A program made the position numbers and the translations under genes. From contig NZ_VFUA01000061.1 of the NCBI RefSeq assembly GCF_006440735.1, forward strand, positions 1 to 39,420: a stretch of DNA of 39,420 bases, in the 5' to 3' direction. Below are positions 7,693-14,694 of the stretch, in pieces (the first letter of the stretch is position 1; each line of letters opens with the position of its first letter). The stretch comes from Mesorhizobium sp. B2-7-1 (lineage in GTDB: Bacteria; Pseudomonadota; Alphaproteobacteria; Rhizobiales; Rhizobiaceae). The notes below the pieces were generated by a model that was not told the origin of the DNA, ran no database searches, and saw only the letters and a list, made by a program, of their open reading frames with translations.

Positions 7693-8574
7693 ATGGCAGA
7701 CGCGCACGCAAAACCACAACACGACTACCATCTCGTCAATCCCAGCCCGTGGCCTTTCCTGGGCTCGATCGGCGCGCTGATCACCGCCATCGGCGGCGTC
7801 TGCCTGATGCAGTATCTGAAGGCTGGCGACTTCCCGGTGTTCGGCCACAATATCGCCAATCCGTGGCTGTTCTTCATCGGCATGATCATCGTGCTCTACA
7901 CGATGTTCGCCTGGTGGTCCGACACCATCAAGGAAGCGCATGAGGGTCACCACACGCGCGTCGTGTCGCTGCACCTGCGCTACGGCATGATCATGTTCAT
8001 CGCCTCCGAGGTGATGTTCTTCGTCGCCTGGTTCTGGGCCTTCTTCGACGCCAGCCTGTTCCCAGGCGAAGCCTCGCAATATGCCCGCGCCGCCTTCACC
8101 GGCGGCGTCTGGCCGCCGAAGGGCATGGAGGTCCTCGACCCCTTCCACCTGCCGCTCTACAACACCATCATCCTGCTTTTGTCGGGCACGACGGTGACCT
8201 GGGCGCACCACGCGCTGCTGCATGGCGACCGCAAGGGCCTGATCAACGGCCTGGTGCTGACCGTTGGCCTCGGCATGCTGTTCACCATGGTGCAGGCCTA
8301 CGAGTACATGCATGCGCCCTTCGCGTTCAAGGATTCGATCTACGGCGCCACCTTCTTCATGGCGACCGGCTTCCATGGCTTTCATGTCATCATCGGCACC
8401 ATCTTCCTGCTGGTCTGCCTGGTGCGCGCGATGCGCGGCGACTTCACGCCGAAGCAGCATTTCGGCTTCGAGGCGGCTGCCTGGTATTGGCACTTCGTCG
8501 ACGTGGTCTGGCTGTTCCTGTTCAGCGCGATCTATGTCTGGGCCTCGAACGGCGCGATGATCGAAGGTCACTGA
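7693..8574 (+). CDS. ctaE: Cytochrome c oxidase subunit III
   Basis: This 293-residue seven-helix membrane subunit stabilises turnover of subunit I and helps proton uptake. Diagnostic stretches are HDYHLVNPSPWPFLGS at the N-terminus, LRYGMIMFIASEVMFFVAWFWAFF with the conserved helix-III glutamate, and AWYWHFVDVVWLFLF near the C-terminus. The length is normal for bacterial aa3 subunit III. It begins one base after the ctaG stop, so it belongs to the same transcript. A strong palindromic repeat starts seven bases after its stop and may mark the end of the main cox transcript. Confidence 0.97.
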   Translation: MADAHAKPQHDYHLVNPSPWPFLGSIGALITAIGGVCLMQYLKAGDFPVFGHNIANPWLFFIGMIIVLYTMFAWWSDTIKEAHEGHHTRVVSLHLRYGMIMFIASEVMFFVAWFWAFFDASLFPGEASQYARAAFTGGVWPPKGMEVLDPFHLPLYNTIILLLSGTTVTWAHHALLHGDRKGLINGLVLTVGLGMLFTMVQAYEYMHAPFAFKDSIYGATFFMATGFHGFHVIIGTIFLLVCLVRAMRGDFTPKQHFGFEAAAWYWHFVDVVWLFLFSAIYVWASNGAMIEGH

Positions 8575-8580
8575 TAAAAA

Positions 8581-8621
8581 GCAATTCCGGGAAAAGCGCG
8601 TAGCGATTTTCCCGGAATTGC
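8581..8621. repeat. Palindromic repeat, GCAATTCC-arm type, after ctaE
   Basis: The 18-base arms 8581-8598 and 8604-8621 (GCAATTCCGGGAAAAGCG and its complement with one mismatch) enclose a 5-base loop. This is the most nearly perfect of the three GCAATTCC-arm copies in the window (others at 14631 and 37613). It begins AAAAA-proximal, right behind the ctaE stop, and as RNA would form a very stable hairpin. It may therefore also act as a terminator or 3' stabiliser for the cox mRNA. Confidence 0.85.
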
Positions 8622-8710
8622 GTTCAGCAGTTTTTCAGGAATTTCGAGGGCGGTCGCGGCGACGCGGCCGCCTTCTTCTTTTCGGCGCAATGGCCGGCCA
8701 TCGGTAGGTC

Positions 8711-9217
8711 ATGTGGGCGCGAATTCCCTTGGCTGTATGCGCGTATCTGATCGCGACGTCTCCGGTACAGGAGCCGGATGTGTTACCTGCGCAAAAGGTC
8801 GATCTGGTACGGGTCGAGAAATCGCAACGGCAATTGCAATTGATCGGCGGCGACAAAATCCTGCGCAGCTACAGCATCGCGCTGGGCGGCCATCCTGTCG
8901 GCCACAAGCATCGCGAAGGCGACGAGCGAACGCCGGAAGGCCGCTATGTGCTCGACTGGCGCAATCCCAACAGTGTCGCCTACAAGTCGATCCACATCTC
9001 CTATCCCAACATTGACGATGCCGCGGAGGCAAAGGCCCGCGGCGTCGATCCTGGCGGCTTGATCATGATCCACGGCCAGCCGGATGGCTTCGGCCGGCTG
9101 GGCTGGCTGCTTCAAATGGTCGACTGGACCGACGGTTGTATTGCCGTTACGAACTCCGATATGGATGAAATCTGGACAATGGTGGCCGACGGCACACCGA
9201 TCGAGATCATTGAATGA
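8711..9217 (+). CDS. L,D-transpeptidase family protein (YkuD domain)
   Basis: This is a 168-residue probable periplasmic or membrane-anchored enzyme of the YkuD fold, which makes 3-3 peptidoglycan cross-links or attaches proteins to peptidoglycan. A short hydrophobic N-terminus (about residues 5-16) could be an uncleaved anchor. The YkuD core is clear: VRVEKSQRQLQL, TPEGRYVLDWRNP, IMIHGQ with H121, and the catalytic cysteine C143 in WTDGCIAVTN. The residue two before the cysteine is Asp rather than the common Ser, a variant seen in the short ErfK-like subgroup. It lies within the cox cluster, after a repeat, and its stop overlaps a tiny duplicated start before the DUF983 gene. Its link to respiration is unclear. 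Confidence 0.88.
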   Translation: MWARIPLAVCAYLIATSPVQEPDVLPAQKVDLVRVEKSQRQLQLIGGDKILRSYSIALGGHPVGHKHREGDERTPEGRYVLDWRNPNSVAYKSIHISYPNIDDAAEAKARGVDPGGLIMIHGQPDGFGRLGWLLQMVDWTDGCIAVTNSDMDEIWTMVADGTPIEIIE

Positions 9218-9240
9218 GCGAAGATCATTAGATGAGTGAA
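9205..9240 (+). repeat. 18-bp tandem duplication over a stop/start junction
   Basis: GATCATTGAATGAG at 9205-9218 recurs as GATCATTAGATGAG at 9223-9236, a period of exactly 18 bases. The first copy carries the L,D-transpeptidase stop overlapped by an ATG. That ATG (9214) opens a five-codon frame, MSEDH, then TAG. The second copy supplies the real DUF983 start at 9232 (MSEDK). This looks like a small slippage duplication of an originally overlapping stop/start. Confidence 0.75.
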
Positions 9241-9618
9241 GATAAGGCGATCTGGCCACCCATCGATCCGATCTCGGCCGGCCTGCATGGCCGCTGTCCG
9301 CGCTGCGGCGAAGGCAAGCTGTTTTCGGGTTTCCTCACCGTCGGCAAGCGCTGCTACAATTGCGGGCTCGACTATTCCTTCGCCGATGCGGGCGACGGAC
9401 CGGCCGTGTTCGTCATCCTGATCATCGGCTTCGTCGTCGTCGGCCTCGCATTGTGGATGGAGGTGACGTTCAATCCGCCGCTCTGGCTGCACTTTATGGT
9501 GTGGATACCGCTGGCGCTGGTGCTGTGTCTGACGGCGCTGCGCCTGATCAAGGGCGTGCTGATCACCTTGCAGTATTCGAAGAAGGCCTCCGAGGGCAGG
9601 CTGGATTCCAGCGAATGA
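9232..9618 (+). CDS. DUF983 family membrane protein
   Basis: This is a 128-residue protein with an N-terminal zinc-ribbon-like cysteine set, C22-x2-C25 and C41-x2-C44 (RCPRCGEGKLF ... RCYNCGLDY), and two transmembrane helices (about 58-78 and 84-105). DUF983 proteins typically sit between ctaE and surf1 in alphaproteobacterial cox operons, which suggests an oxidase-assembly role, but I know of no established activity. The start at 9232 follows a duplicated start region (see 9205-9240). Its stop overlaps the surf1 start by four bases (ATGA), so the two are translationally coupled. Confidence 0.92.
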   Translation: MSEDKAIWPPIDPISAGLHGRCPRCGEGKLFSGFLTVGKRCYNCGLDYSFADAGDGPAVFVILIIGFVVVGLALWMEVTFNPPLWLHFMVWIPLALVLCLTALRLIKGVLITLQYSKKASEGRLDSSE

Positions 9619-10370
9619 GCGAGACGACCAGTTTGGTTGGCGGCCGTTCACGGCCCCGCACGGCGTTGGTGCTTGGCCTCGGCCTTGTCCTGTTCGCGGT
9701 CCTGATCGGGCTCGGCACCTGGCAGGTCCAGCGCCTGCACTGGAAGGAAGGCCTGCTCGCAACCGTCGACAAGCGCACGCATTCCGCACCGTTGCCGCTG
9801 GCCGACGTCGAGAAGGAATTCGCCGCTTCCCATGATGTCGATTACACGCCGGTGACGGTGACCGGCACTTTCCTGCATCAGGGCGAACGGCATTTCTTTT
9901 CCACCTGGCAAGGTGACAGCGGCTTCAACGTCTACACCCCCCTGCAGCTCGAGAATGGCCGCTTCGTGCTCGTCAACCGCGGCTTCGTTCCCTACGACCT
10001 CAAGGATCCGGCCAAGCGCAAGCAGGGCGAGGTTGCCGGCAAGGTTACGGTGACCGGGCTCGCCCGCAATCCGCTGCCCGCAAAGCCGTCGATGATGCTT
10101 CCCGACAACGATGTCGCCAAGAACATCTTCTATTGGAAGGACCGCGATGCCATGGCGGCGAGCGCCGGTCTGCCGGCGGGGTTTGTGCTGGTGCCGTTCT
10201 TCATCGATGCCGACAAGACGCCGAACCCGGGCGGCCTGCCGGTCGGCGGCGTCACCATCATCGACCTGCCGAACAACCATTTGCAGTATGCCGTCACCTG
10301 GTACGGGCTGGCCGCGGCGCTCGCGGCCGTGCTGATCCTGAGACTCCGCCGCCCGGCGAAAGAGCAGTGA
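9615..10370 (+). CDS. SURF1 family cytochrome oxidase assembly protein
   Basis: This is a 251-residue membrane protein that helps insert or retain heme a3 during aa3 oxidase assembly. The SURF1 layout is clear: transmembrane helix 1 (about 17-36), the hallmark GTWQVQRLHWK just after it, a large periplasmic domain including TGTFLH, FVLVNRGFVP and NNHLQYAVTWYGLA, and a second helix at the C-terminus (about 225-243). The frame is open further upstream, but ATG 9615 overlaps the DUF983 stop and gives the normal N-terminus. A 75-base gap then precedes ispH. Confidence 0.95.
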   Translation: MSETTSLVGGRSRPRTALVLGLGLVLFAVLIGLGTWQVQRLHWKEGLLATVDKRTHSAPLPLADVEKEFAASHDVDYTPVTVTGTFLHQGERHFFSTWQGDSGFNVYTPLQLENGRFVLVNRGFVPYDLKDPAKRKQGEVAGKVTVTGLARNPLPAKPSMMLPDNDVAKNIFYWKDRDAMAASAGLPAGFVLVPFFIDADKTPNPGGLPVGGVTIIDLPNNHLQYAVTWYGLAAALAAVLILRLRRPAKEQ

Positions 10371-10445
10371 GCGCCGCCGCTCTTGACAGGGCAGGGGTGC
10401 GCACCTCATTTCGCCTGAAGCTTTCCGACTAAACCGGCCGCATTC

Positions 10446-11450
10446 ATGACCCAGAAAAAGCCCCCGCTGACGATCAGGCTCTGCCAGCCGCGCGGCTTCT
10501 GCGCCGGCGTCGACCGCGCCATCCAGATCGTCGTGCTAGCGCTGAAGAAATACGGCGCGCCGGTCTATGTCCGCCACGAGATCGTGCACAACCGCTACGT
10601 CGTCGAAGGGCTGCAGAGCCTGGGCGCCGTCTTCATCGAGGAACTGTCCGAGATCCCGCCCGAGCATCGCCAGTCGCCCGTTGTGTTTTCCGCGCATGGC
10701 GTGCCGAAGTCGGTGCCGGCGGACGCCGAGGCGCGCAATCTCTTCTACCTCGATGCCACGTGCCCGCTCGTGTCCAAGGTGCACAAGCAGGCGATGCGCC
10801 ACCAGCGGCTCGGCCGCCATGTGCTTTTGATCGGCCACGCCGGGCACCCGGAAGTGATCGGCACGATGGGCCAATTGCCGGAGGGCGCCGTGACGCTGAT
10901 CGAGACCGAGGCCGATGCGGCGCGCTTCGTGCCGGTCGACGCTTCGGCGCTCGGCTTCGTCACCCAGACGACCTTGTCGGTCGAGGACACAGCCGGCATC
11001 ATCCGGGCCCTCCAGGAGCGCTTTCCCGAACTGCACGCGGCCGCGGCCGAATCGATCTGCTACGCCACCACCAACCGCCAGGAAGCGGTGAAGGAGACGG
11101 CGGCGGGCGCCGATCTTTTCCTCATCGTCGGCGCTCCCAATTCGTCCAACTCGCGTCGCCTTGTCGAAGTGGCGGAGCGTGCGGGCGCCACGATGTCGCT
11201 TCTCGTGCAGCGCGCCGCCGAAATTCCGTGGGATGAGATCGCCGGGATCAGGACGCTCGGCCTGTCGGCCGGCGCCTCGGCGCCGGAAATCATCGTCGAC
11301 GAGATCATCGACGCGTTCCGGCAGCGCTTCGACGTCACCATCGATCTGGCCATCACGGCCACGGAAACGGAGGACTTTCCGGTAATGCGGGTGTTGCGCG
11401 ATGTCGAACTGACGGCGGCCGACATGGCCTTCGTCAATGGAGCGGCGTGA
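10446..11450 (+). CDS. ispH: 4-hydroxy-3-methylbut-2-enyl diphosphate reductase (IspH/LytB)
   Basis: This is a 334-residue iron-sulfur enzyme, the last step of the methylerythritol-phosphate pathway, making isopentenyl and dimethylallyl diphosphate. The three cluster-binding cysteines are C19 (RGFCAGVDRA), C106 (LDATCPLVSKVH) and C205 (ESICYATTNRQ). Other signatures are HEIVHNRYVVEGL, FSAHGVP and GAPNSSNSRRLVE. It may support the upstream ctaB gene by supplying prenyl precursors, though the grouping with surf1 is simply common in Rhizobiales. ThrB starts six bases after its stop, which implies an ispH-thrB-rnhA operon. Confidence 0.97.
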   Translation: MTQKKPPLTIRLCQPRGFCAGVDRAIQIVVLALKKYGAPVYVRHEIVHNRYVVEGLQSLGAVFIEELSEIPPEHRQSPVVFSAHGVPKSVPADAEARNLFYLDATCPLVSKVHKQAMRHQRLGRHVLLIGHAGHPEVIGTMGQLPEGAVTLIETEADAARFVPVDASALGFVTQTTLSVEDTAGIIRALQERFPELHAAAAESICYATTNRQEAVKETAAGADLFLIVGAPNSSNSRRLVEVAERAGATMSLLVQRAAEIPWDEIAGIRTLGLSAGASAPEIIVDEIIDAFRQRFDVTIDLAITATETEDFPVMRVLRDVELTAADMAFVNGAA

Positions 11451-11456
11451 AACCGG

Positions 11457-12419
11457 ATGGCCGTCTACACCGATGTCAACGAGAACGAACTCAGTGCGTT
11501 CCTGAAAGCCTATCCGGTTGGCGAACTGCTCTCCTACAAGGGCATCGCCGAAGGCACCGAGAATTCCAATTTCCTGGTCCACGCCTCGACCGGCTCCTAC
11601 ATCCTGACGCTCTATGAAAAGCGCGTCGACAAGGCCGACCTGCCGTTCTTTCTCGGCCTGATGGGCCATCTCGCCAGGAAGGGCATTTCCTGCCCGCTGC
11701 CGGTCACCGCGCATGACGGCACCGTCATCGGCACGCTCGCCGGCCGTCCAGCCGTCATCATCACCTTCCTCGAAGGCCTGTCGCTGAGGCGCCCGACGGC
11801 TGCGCATTGCGCGGAAGTCGGCAAGGCGCTCGCCAGCCTTCATCTCGCCGGCCAGGATTTCCTGATGAGAAGGCCGAACGCGCTGGCGATCGACGGCTGG
11901 CGTAAGCTGTGGGACGCCTCGCGCGATCGTGCCGACGAGGTCGAGCCGGGCCTGGCGGCCGAGGTCGACGCCGACTTCGCCGATTTCGAGCGCAACTGGC
12001 CGGCCGGCCTGCCGCAGGGCATCATCCACGCCGACCTGTTCCCGGACAACGTCTTCTTCCTCGGCGAAAAACTGTCGGGGCTGATCGACTTCTATTTCGC
12101 CTGCGACGACCTCTACGCCTACGATGTGGCCACCTGCCTCAACGCCTGGTGCTTCGAGAAGGATTTTTCCTTCAACCTGACCAAGGGGGCGGCGCTGCTG
12201 GCCGGCTACCAGTCGGTGCGGCCGCTTTCGAGCGACGAGAAGGCCGCGCTGCCGATGCTGGCGCGCGGCTCGGCGCTGCGCTTTATGCTGACCAGGCTCT
12301 ATGACTGGCTGACCATTCCAGATGGCGGCCTGGTGATGAAGCGCGATCCGACCGAATATATCCGCCGCATGCGATTCCATCGAGCAATCCGATCGCCATC
12401 CGAATACGGGCTGACATGA
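11457..12419 (+). CDS. thrB: Homoserine kinase, aminoglycoside-phosphotransferase-fold type
   Basis: This is a 320-residue enzyme that phosphorylates homoserine, the penultimate step of threonine synthesis. It is of the APH/choline-kinase fold used by alphaproteobacteria, not the GHMP-type ThrB of enteric bacteria. Signatures are the N-terminal MAVYTDVNENELSAFL, the nucleotide-binding ENSNFLVHAS and ILTLYEKR, the catalytic loop IIHADLFPDNVFF and the metal-binding LSGLIDFYFACDDLYAYDVA. ThrC, which uses its product, is in the window at 21227-22624 but on the other strand. Its stop overlaps the rnhA start (ATGA). Confidence 0.96.
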   Translation: MAVYTDVNENELSAFLKAYPVGELLSYKGIAEGTENSNFLVHASTGSYILTLYEKRVDKADLPFFLGLMGHLARKGISCPLPVTAHDGTVIGTLAGRPAVIITFLEGLSLRRPTAAHCAEVGKALASLHLAGQDFLMRRPNALAIDGWRKLWDASRDRADEVEPGLAAEVDADFADFERNWPAGLPQGIIHADLFPDNVFFLGEKLSGLIDFYFACDDLYAYDVATCLNAWCFEKDFSFNLTKGAALLAGYQSVRPLSSDEKAALPMLARGSALRFMLTRLYDWLTIPDGGLVMKRDPTEYIRRMRFHRAIRSPSEYGLT

Positions 12420-12958
12420 CCAAGCAGGTTGAAATCTTCACCGACGGCGCCTGTTCGGGCAATCCTGGGCCCGGCGGCTGGGGCGCCATCCTTCGCTTCA
12501 ACGGCAAGACCAAGGAATTGTCCGGCGGCGAGGCCGAGACGACTAACAACCGCATGGAATTGCTGGCGGCCATATCGGCGCTGAATGCGCTGAAGGAGCC
12601 TTGCGCCGTCGAGCTGCACACCGACAGCAAATACGTCATGGATGGCATTTCCAAATGGATCCATGGCTGGAAGAAGAACGGCTGGAAGACCGCCGACAAG
12701 AAGCCGGTGAAGAATGGCGAGCTCTGGCAGGCGCTCGACGAAGCCAACCGGCGCCACAAGGTGACCTGGAACTGGGTCAAAGGCCATGCCGGCCATCCCG
12801 AGAACGAGCGCGCCGACGAGCTCGCGCGCGAAGGCATGGCGCCGTTCAAGAAGGGCTCGGCTGCCTTGCCGCCGAAGCCGGCAGCGGCGCCGAAGCCGGC
12901 CGCGGCGGCAAGGCAGCCCGTGACCCCAAGGGCACGGCGCTCCACCCAGAGCTATTGA
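12416..12958 (+). CDS. rnhA: Ribonuclease HI with Ala/Pro-rich C-terminal tail
   Basis: This is a 180-residue endonuclease that cuts the RNA strand of RNA-DNA hybrids. The four catalytic acids are at the canonical positions: D10 (FTDGACSGNPGPGGWG), E48 (NNRMELLAA), D70 (TDSKYV) and D134 (NERADELA). The histidine loop KGHAGHPENE is intact. The catalytic domain ends near residue 150. A ~30-residue tail rich in Ala, Pro and Lys/Arg follows, which is longer than in the ~155-residue enteric enzyme and is probably disordered. Translation is coupled to thrB by a four-base overlap. Confidence 0.96.
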   Translation: MTKQVEIFTDGACSGNPGPGGWGAILRFNGKTKELSGGEAETTNNRMELLAAISALNALKEPCAVELHTDSKYVMDGISKWIHGWKKNGWKTADKKPVKNGELWQALDEANRRHKVTWNWVKGHAGHPENERADELAREGMAPFKKGSAALPPKPAAAPKPAAAARQPVTPRARRSTQSY

Positions 12959-12999
12959 TTTCGGCGGGCTCGCCTGCACTCTGGCCGGAGAAGCATGTC

Positions 13000-13590
13000 G
13001 TGCCGATAGCCTATTACATCACACACCCGCAGGTGCGCATCGACGCCGGCGTTCCCGTGCCTCAATGGGGATTGTCCGACATCGGCAGGGCGAGGGCTGT
13101 CGCGATGCTCGACCAGCCATGGATCGGCTCGATCAGGCGCGTGGTCTCGTCCGCCGAACGCAAGGCGACCGCAACCGCGGAAATCCTGGCGCAGCATCTC
13201 GGTCTTGTTGTCGAGATGCGCGAGCGGATGCACGAGAACGACCGGTCGGCAACGGGCTTCCTGCCGCCGCCGGAATTCGAGGCGGTTGCCGATCAGTTCT
13301 TCGCCAAGCCGCATGACAGCATCCGAGGCTGGGAAAGGGCGATAGACGCCCAGCAACGCATCATGGGCGAGGTCGATGCGGTGCTTGCGGCCGGTGAATC
13401 CGACATCGCCTTCGTCGGCCATGGCGGTGTCGGCACGCTGTTGCTCCTCCATCTCAGTGGACGGGAAATCAGCCGTATCGCGGATCAGCCGGCGGGCGGC
13501 GGCAACTACTTCGCCTTTGACATTGAGGCGCGCCGCATCCTCCACGGCTGGCGGCCGATCGACGAACCAGCGCCGCATCACGACATTTGA
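13000..13590 (+). CDS. Histidine phosphatase family protein, noncanonical RHG motif
   Basis: This is a 196-residue cytosolic protein of the phosphoglycerate-mutase-like fold. The usual N-terminal R-H-G is replaced by T-H-P (ITHPQV, H9). Other catalytic features remain: R54 in SSAERKATATAE, E79 in RMHENDRS as the likely acid, and H141 in FVGHGGVGTLL. The substrate is unknown. GTG 13000 is preferred as start because GGAG precedes it by about ten bases and it gives the N-terminus usual for this subgroup. The open frame continues far upstream only as a shadow of rnhA. It is probably the last gene of the plus-strand operon, ending three bases from a convergent gene. Confidence 0.82.
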   Translation: MPIAYYITHPQVRIDAGVPVPQWGLSDIGRARAVAMLDQPWIGSIRRVVSSAERKATATAEILAQHLGLVVEMRERMHENDRSATGFLPPPEFEAVADQFFAKPHDSIRGWERAIDAQQRIMGEVDAVLAAGESDIAFVGHGGVGTLLLLHLSGREISRIADQPAGGGNYFAFDIEARRILHGWRPIDEPAPHHDI

Positions 13591-13593
13591 TCG

Positions 13594-14070
13594 TTACCGG
13601 ATCAGCAGCGCCGTCGAGAACATGCCGAGCGCGAACACCGTGTGCGCCATGAGGTTGAGCGCGCGCGCCTTCGTCGGATTGGGGAGCTTGGATGCCGCCC
13701 AGCCGGCGCCCATGCCCGGCGCCAGCAGGAACCAGCCGGCTCCGACGGTGACGATGCCGAGGATGAAGGCAGGCAGGAAGGTCGGCGCCGCCAGCCAGCC
13801 CGCCCCGGCGAGCACCACCAGGATCACGCCGTAGAGGATGCCGACCAGATAGTGGAAGGCCCAGCCCAGCGCCCTTTCATGCGCATAGGGCGCGGCCTTG
13901 CCGATATCGTCGTGGAATACCTTCTCGGGCAGATGCCGGACCCAGCGGCCGACCATGCCCCAATTGGGCAAGGGCTGGCCGATCGCCTTGTTGAGGATGA
14001 TCGCCCAGATATCCATGAACACGGTGGCGCCGATGCCGATCGCCACCGCGCGCCAGACGACGTCGAGCAT
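13594..14070 (-). CDS. DUF2938-like membrane protein
   Basis: This is a 158-residue protein with about four hydrophobic helices (roughly 5-25, 70-90, 95-120 and 135-155). The N-terminal GIGATVFMDIWAI and PNWGMVGRWVRHLP resemble the DUF2938 family, whose function is unknown. The start at 14070 is chosen because it overlaps the peroxiredoxin stop (ATGA). The two genes are therefore translationally coupled, and this protein might act with the peroxiredoxin in oxidative-stress defence, but nothing in its sequence shows how. It converges on the histidine-phosphatase gene with only three bases between the stops. Confidence 0.8.
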   Translation of the reverse strand: MLDVVWRAVAIGIGATVFMDIWAIILNKAIGQPLPNWGMVGRWVRHLPEKVFHDDIGKAAPYAHERALGWAFHYLVGILYGVILVVLAGAGWLAAPTFLPAFILGIVTVGAGWFLLAPGMGAGWAASKLPNPTKARALNLMAHTVFALGMFSTALLIR

Positions 14071-14552
14071 CAGAGCTGCTCGAGGATCTTGGCGGCGCCG
14101 CTCTCGTTGACGCCAGGCTTTGTCTCTACATTGAGCGCGGTGACCTTGCCGTCGTCGACGATCATCGAAAACCGCTTGGAGCGCAGGCCCATGCCGGCTG
14201 CGGAAAGATCGTTGTCGAGCCCCACGGCCTTGGCGAAATCGCCGCTGCCATCGGCGAGATAGAGGATCTTGCCTTCGCCGCCGGAGAAGCGCGCCCAAGC
14301 ACCCATGACATGCACGTCGTTGACCGAGACGACGGCGATCGTGTCGACGCCGCGCGCCAGAATGGCGTCATGGTTTTCCAGATAGCCCGGCAAATGGTTG
14401 TTGCTGCAGGTCGGCGTGAAGGCGCCGGGGACGCCGAACAGCACCACCTTCTTGCCGGCGAAGATCTCGTTGCCCTTGATATCCTTCGCGCCATCGGCGG
14501 TCATCGTCTTGAAGGTCACGTCGGGCAGTTTTTCGCCAACCGAAATGGTCAT
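14070..14552 (-). CDS. Peroxiredoxin, Prx5-like atypical type
   Basis: This is a 160-residue thiol peroxidase reducing hydrogen peroxide and alkyl hydroperoxides. The active-site P-x3-T-x2-C motif is in FGVPGAFTPTCS with peroxidatic C49. I see no second cysteine, so the enzyme is formally 1-Cys and would need an external thiol (glutaredoxin or thioredoxin) for resolution. The Prx5-type marks LPGYLENHDAILARGVD and RSKRFSMIVDDGKV are present. ATG 14552 begins the standard N-terminus MTISVGEKLPDVTF. An open extension of 45 codons upstream runs through the palindromic repeat at 14631 and is not used. Confidence 0.94.
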   Translation of the reverse strand: MTISVGEKLPDVTFKTMTADGAKDIKGNEIFAGKKVVLFGVPGAFTPTCSNNHLPGYLENHDAILARGVDTIAVVSVNDVHVMGAWARFSGGEGKILYLADGSGDFAKAVGLDNDLSAAGMGLRSKRFSMIVDDGKVTALNVETKPGVNESGAAKILEQL

Positions 14553-14630
14553 GGGGAGCCTCGTTTGGGGGAGTTGGGAAGGACTGACGCCTTCGATATC
14601 GGACTGCGCGGCTGCCAGCAACCTCTCACA

Positions 14631-14674
14631 GCAAGTCCAGGAAAAGTGCGCGGCGGTTTTCCGTCCGGAATTGC
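14631..14674. repeat. Palindromic repeat, GCAATTCC-arm type, diverged copy
   Basis: This is the second GCAATTCC-arm palindrome. The left arm has one substitution (GCAAGTCCAGG), and the right arm is CCGGAATTGC. The 21-base core between the GAAAAG and GGTTTTC ends has the same length as in the other four copies. It sits in the gap between the DsbD-N-like gene and the peroxiredoxin gene, both minus-strand. Confidence 0.8.
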
Positions 14675-14694
14675 GGCTAAGAAGCACCGCTGGA

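Noticed and set aside
10536..12380. 614-codon open frame antisense to ispH and thrB
   Set aside because: It mirrors two clearly identified genes in a high-GC region where antisense frames stay open by codon bias. Its composition (rich in Arg, Asp, Gly, Val and His) fits no protein family.
14553..14687. 45-codon N-terminal extension of the peroxiredoxin
   Set aside because: It runs through a palindromic repeat, and the standard family N-terminus begins at 14552.
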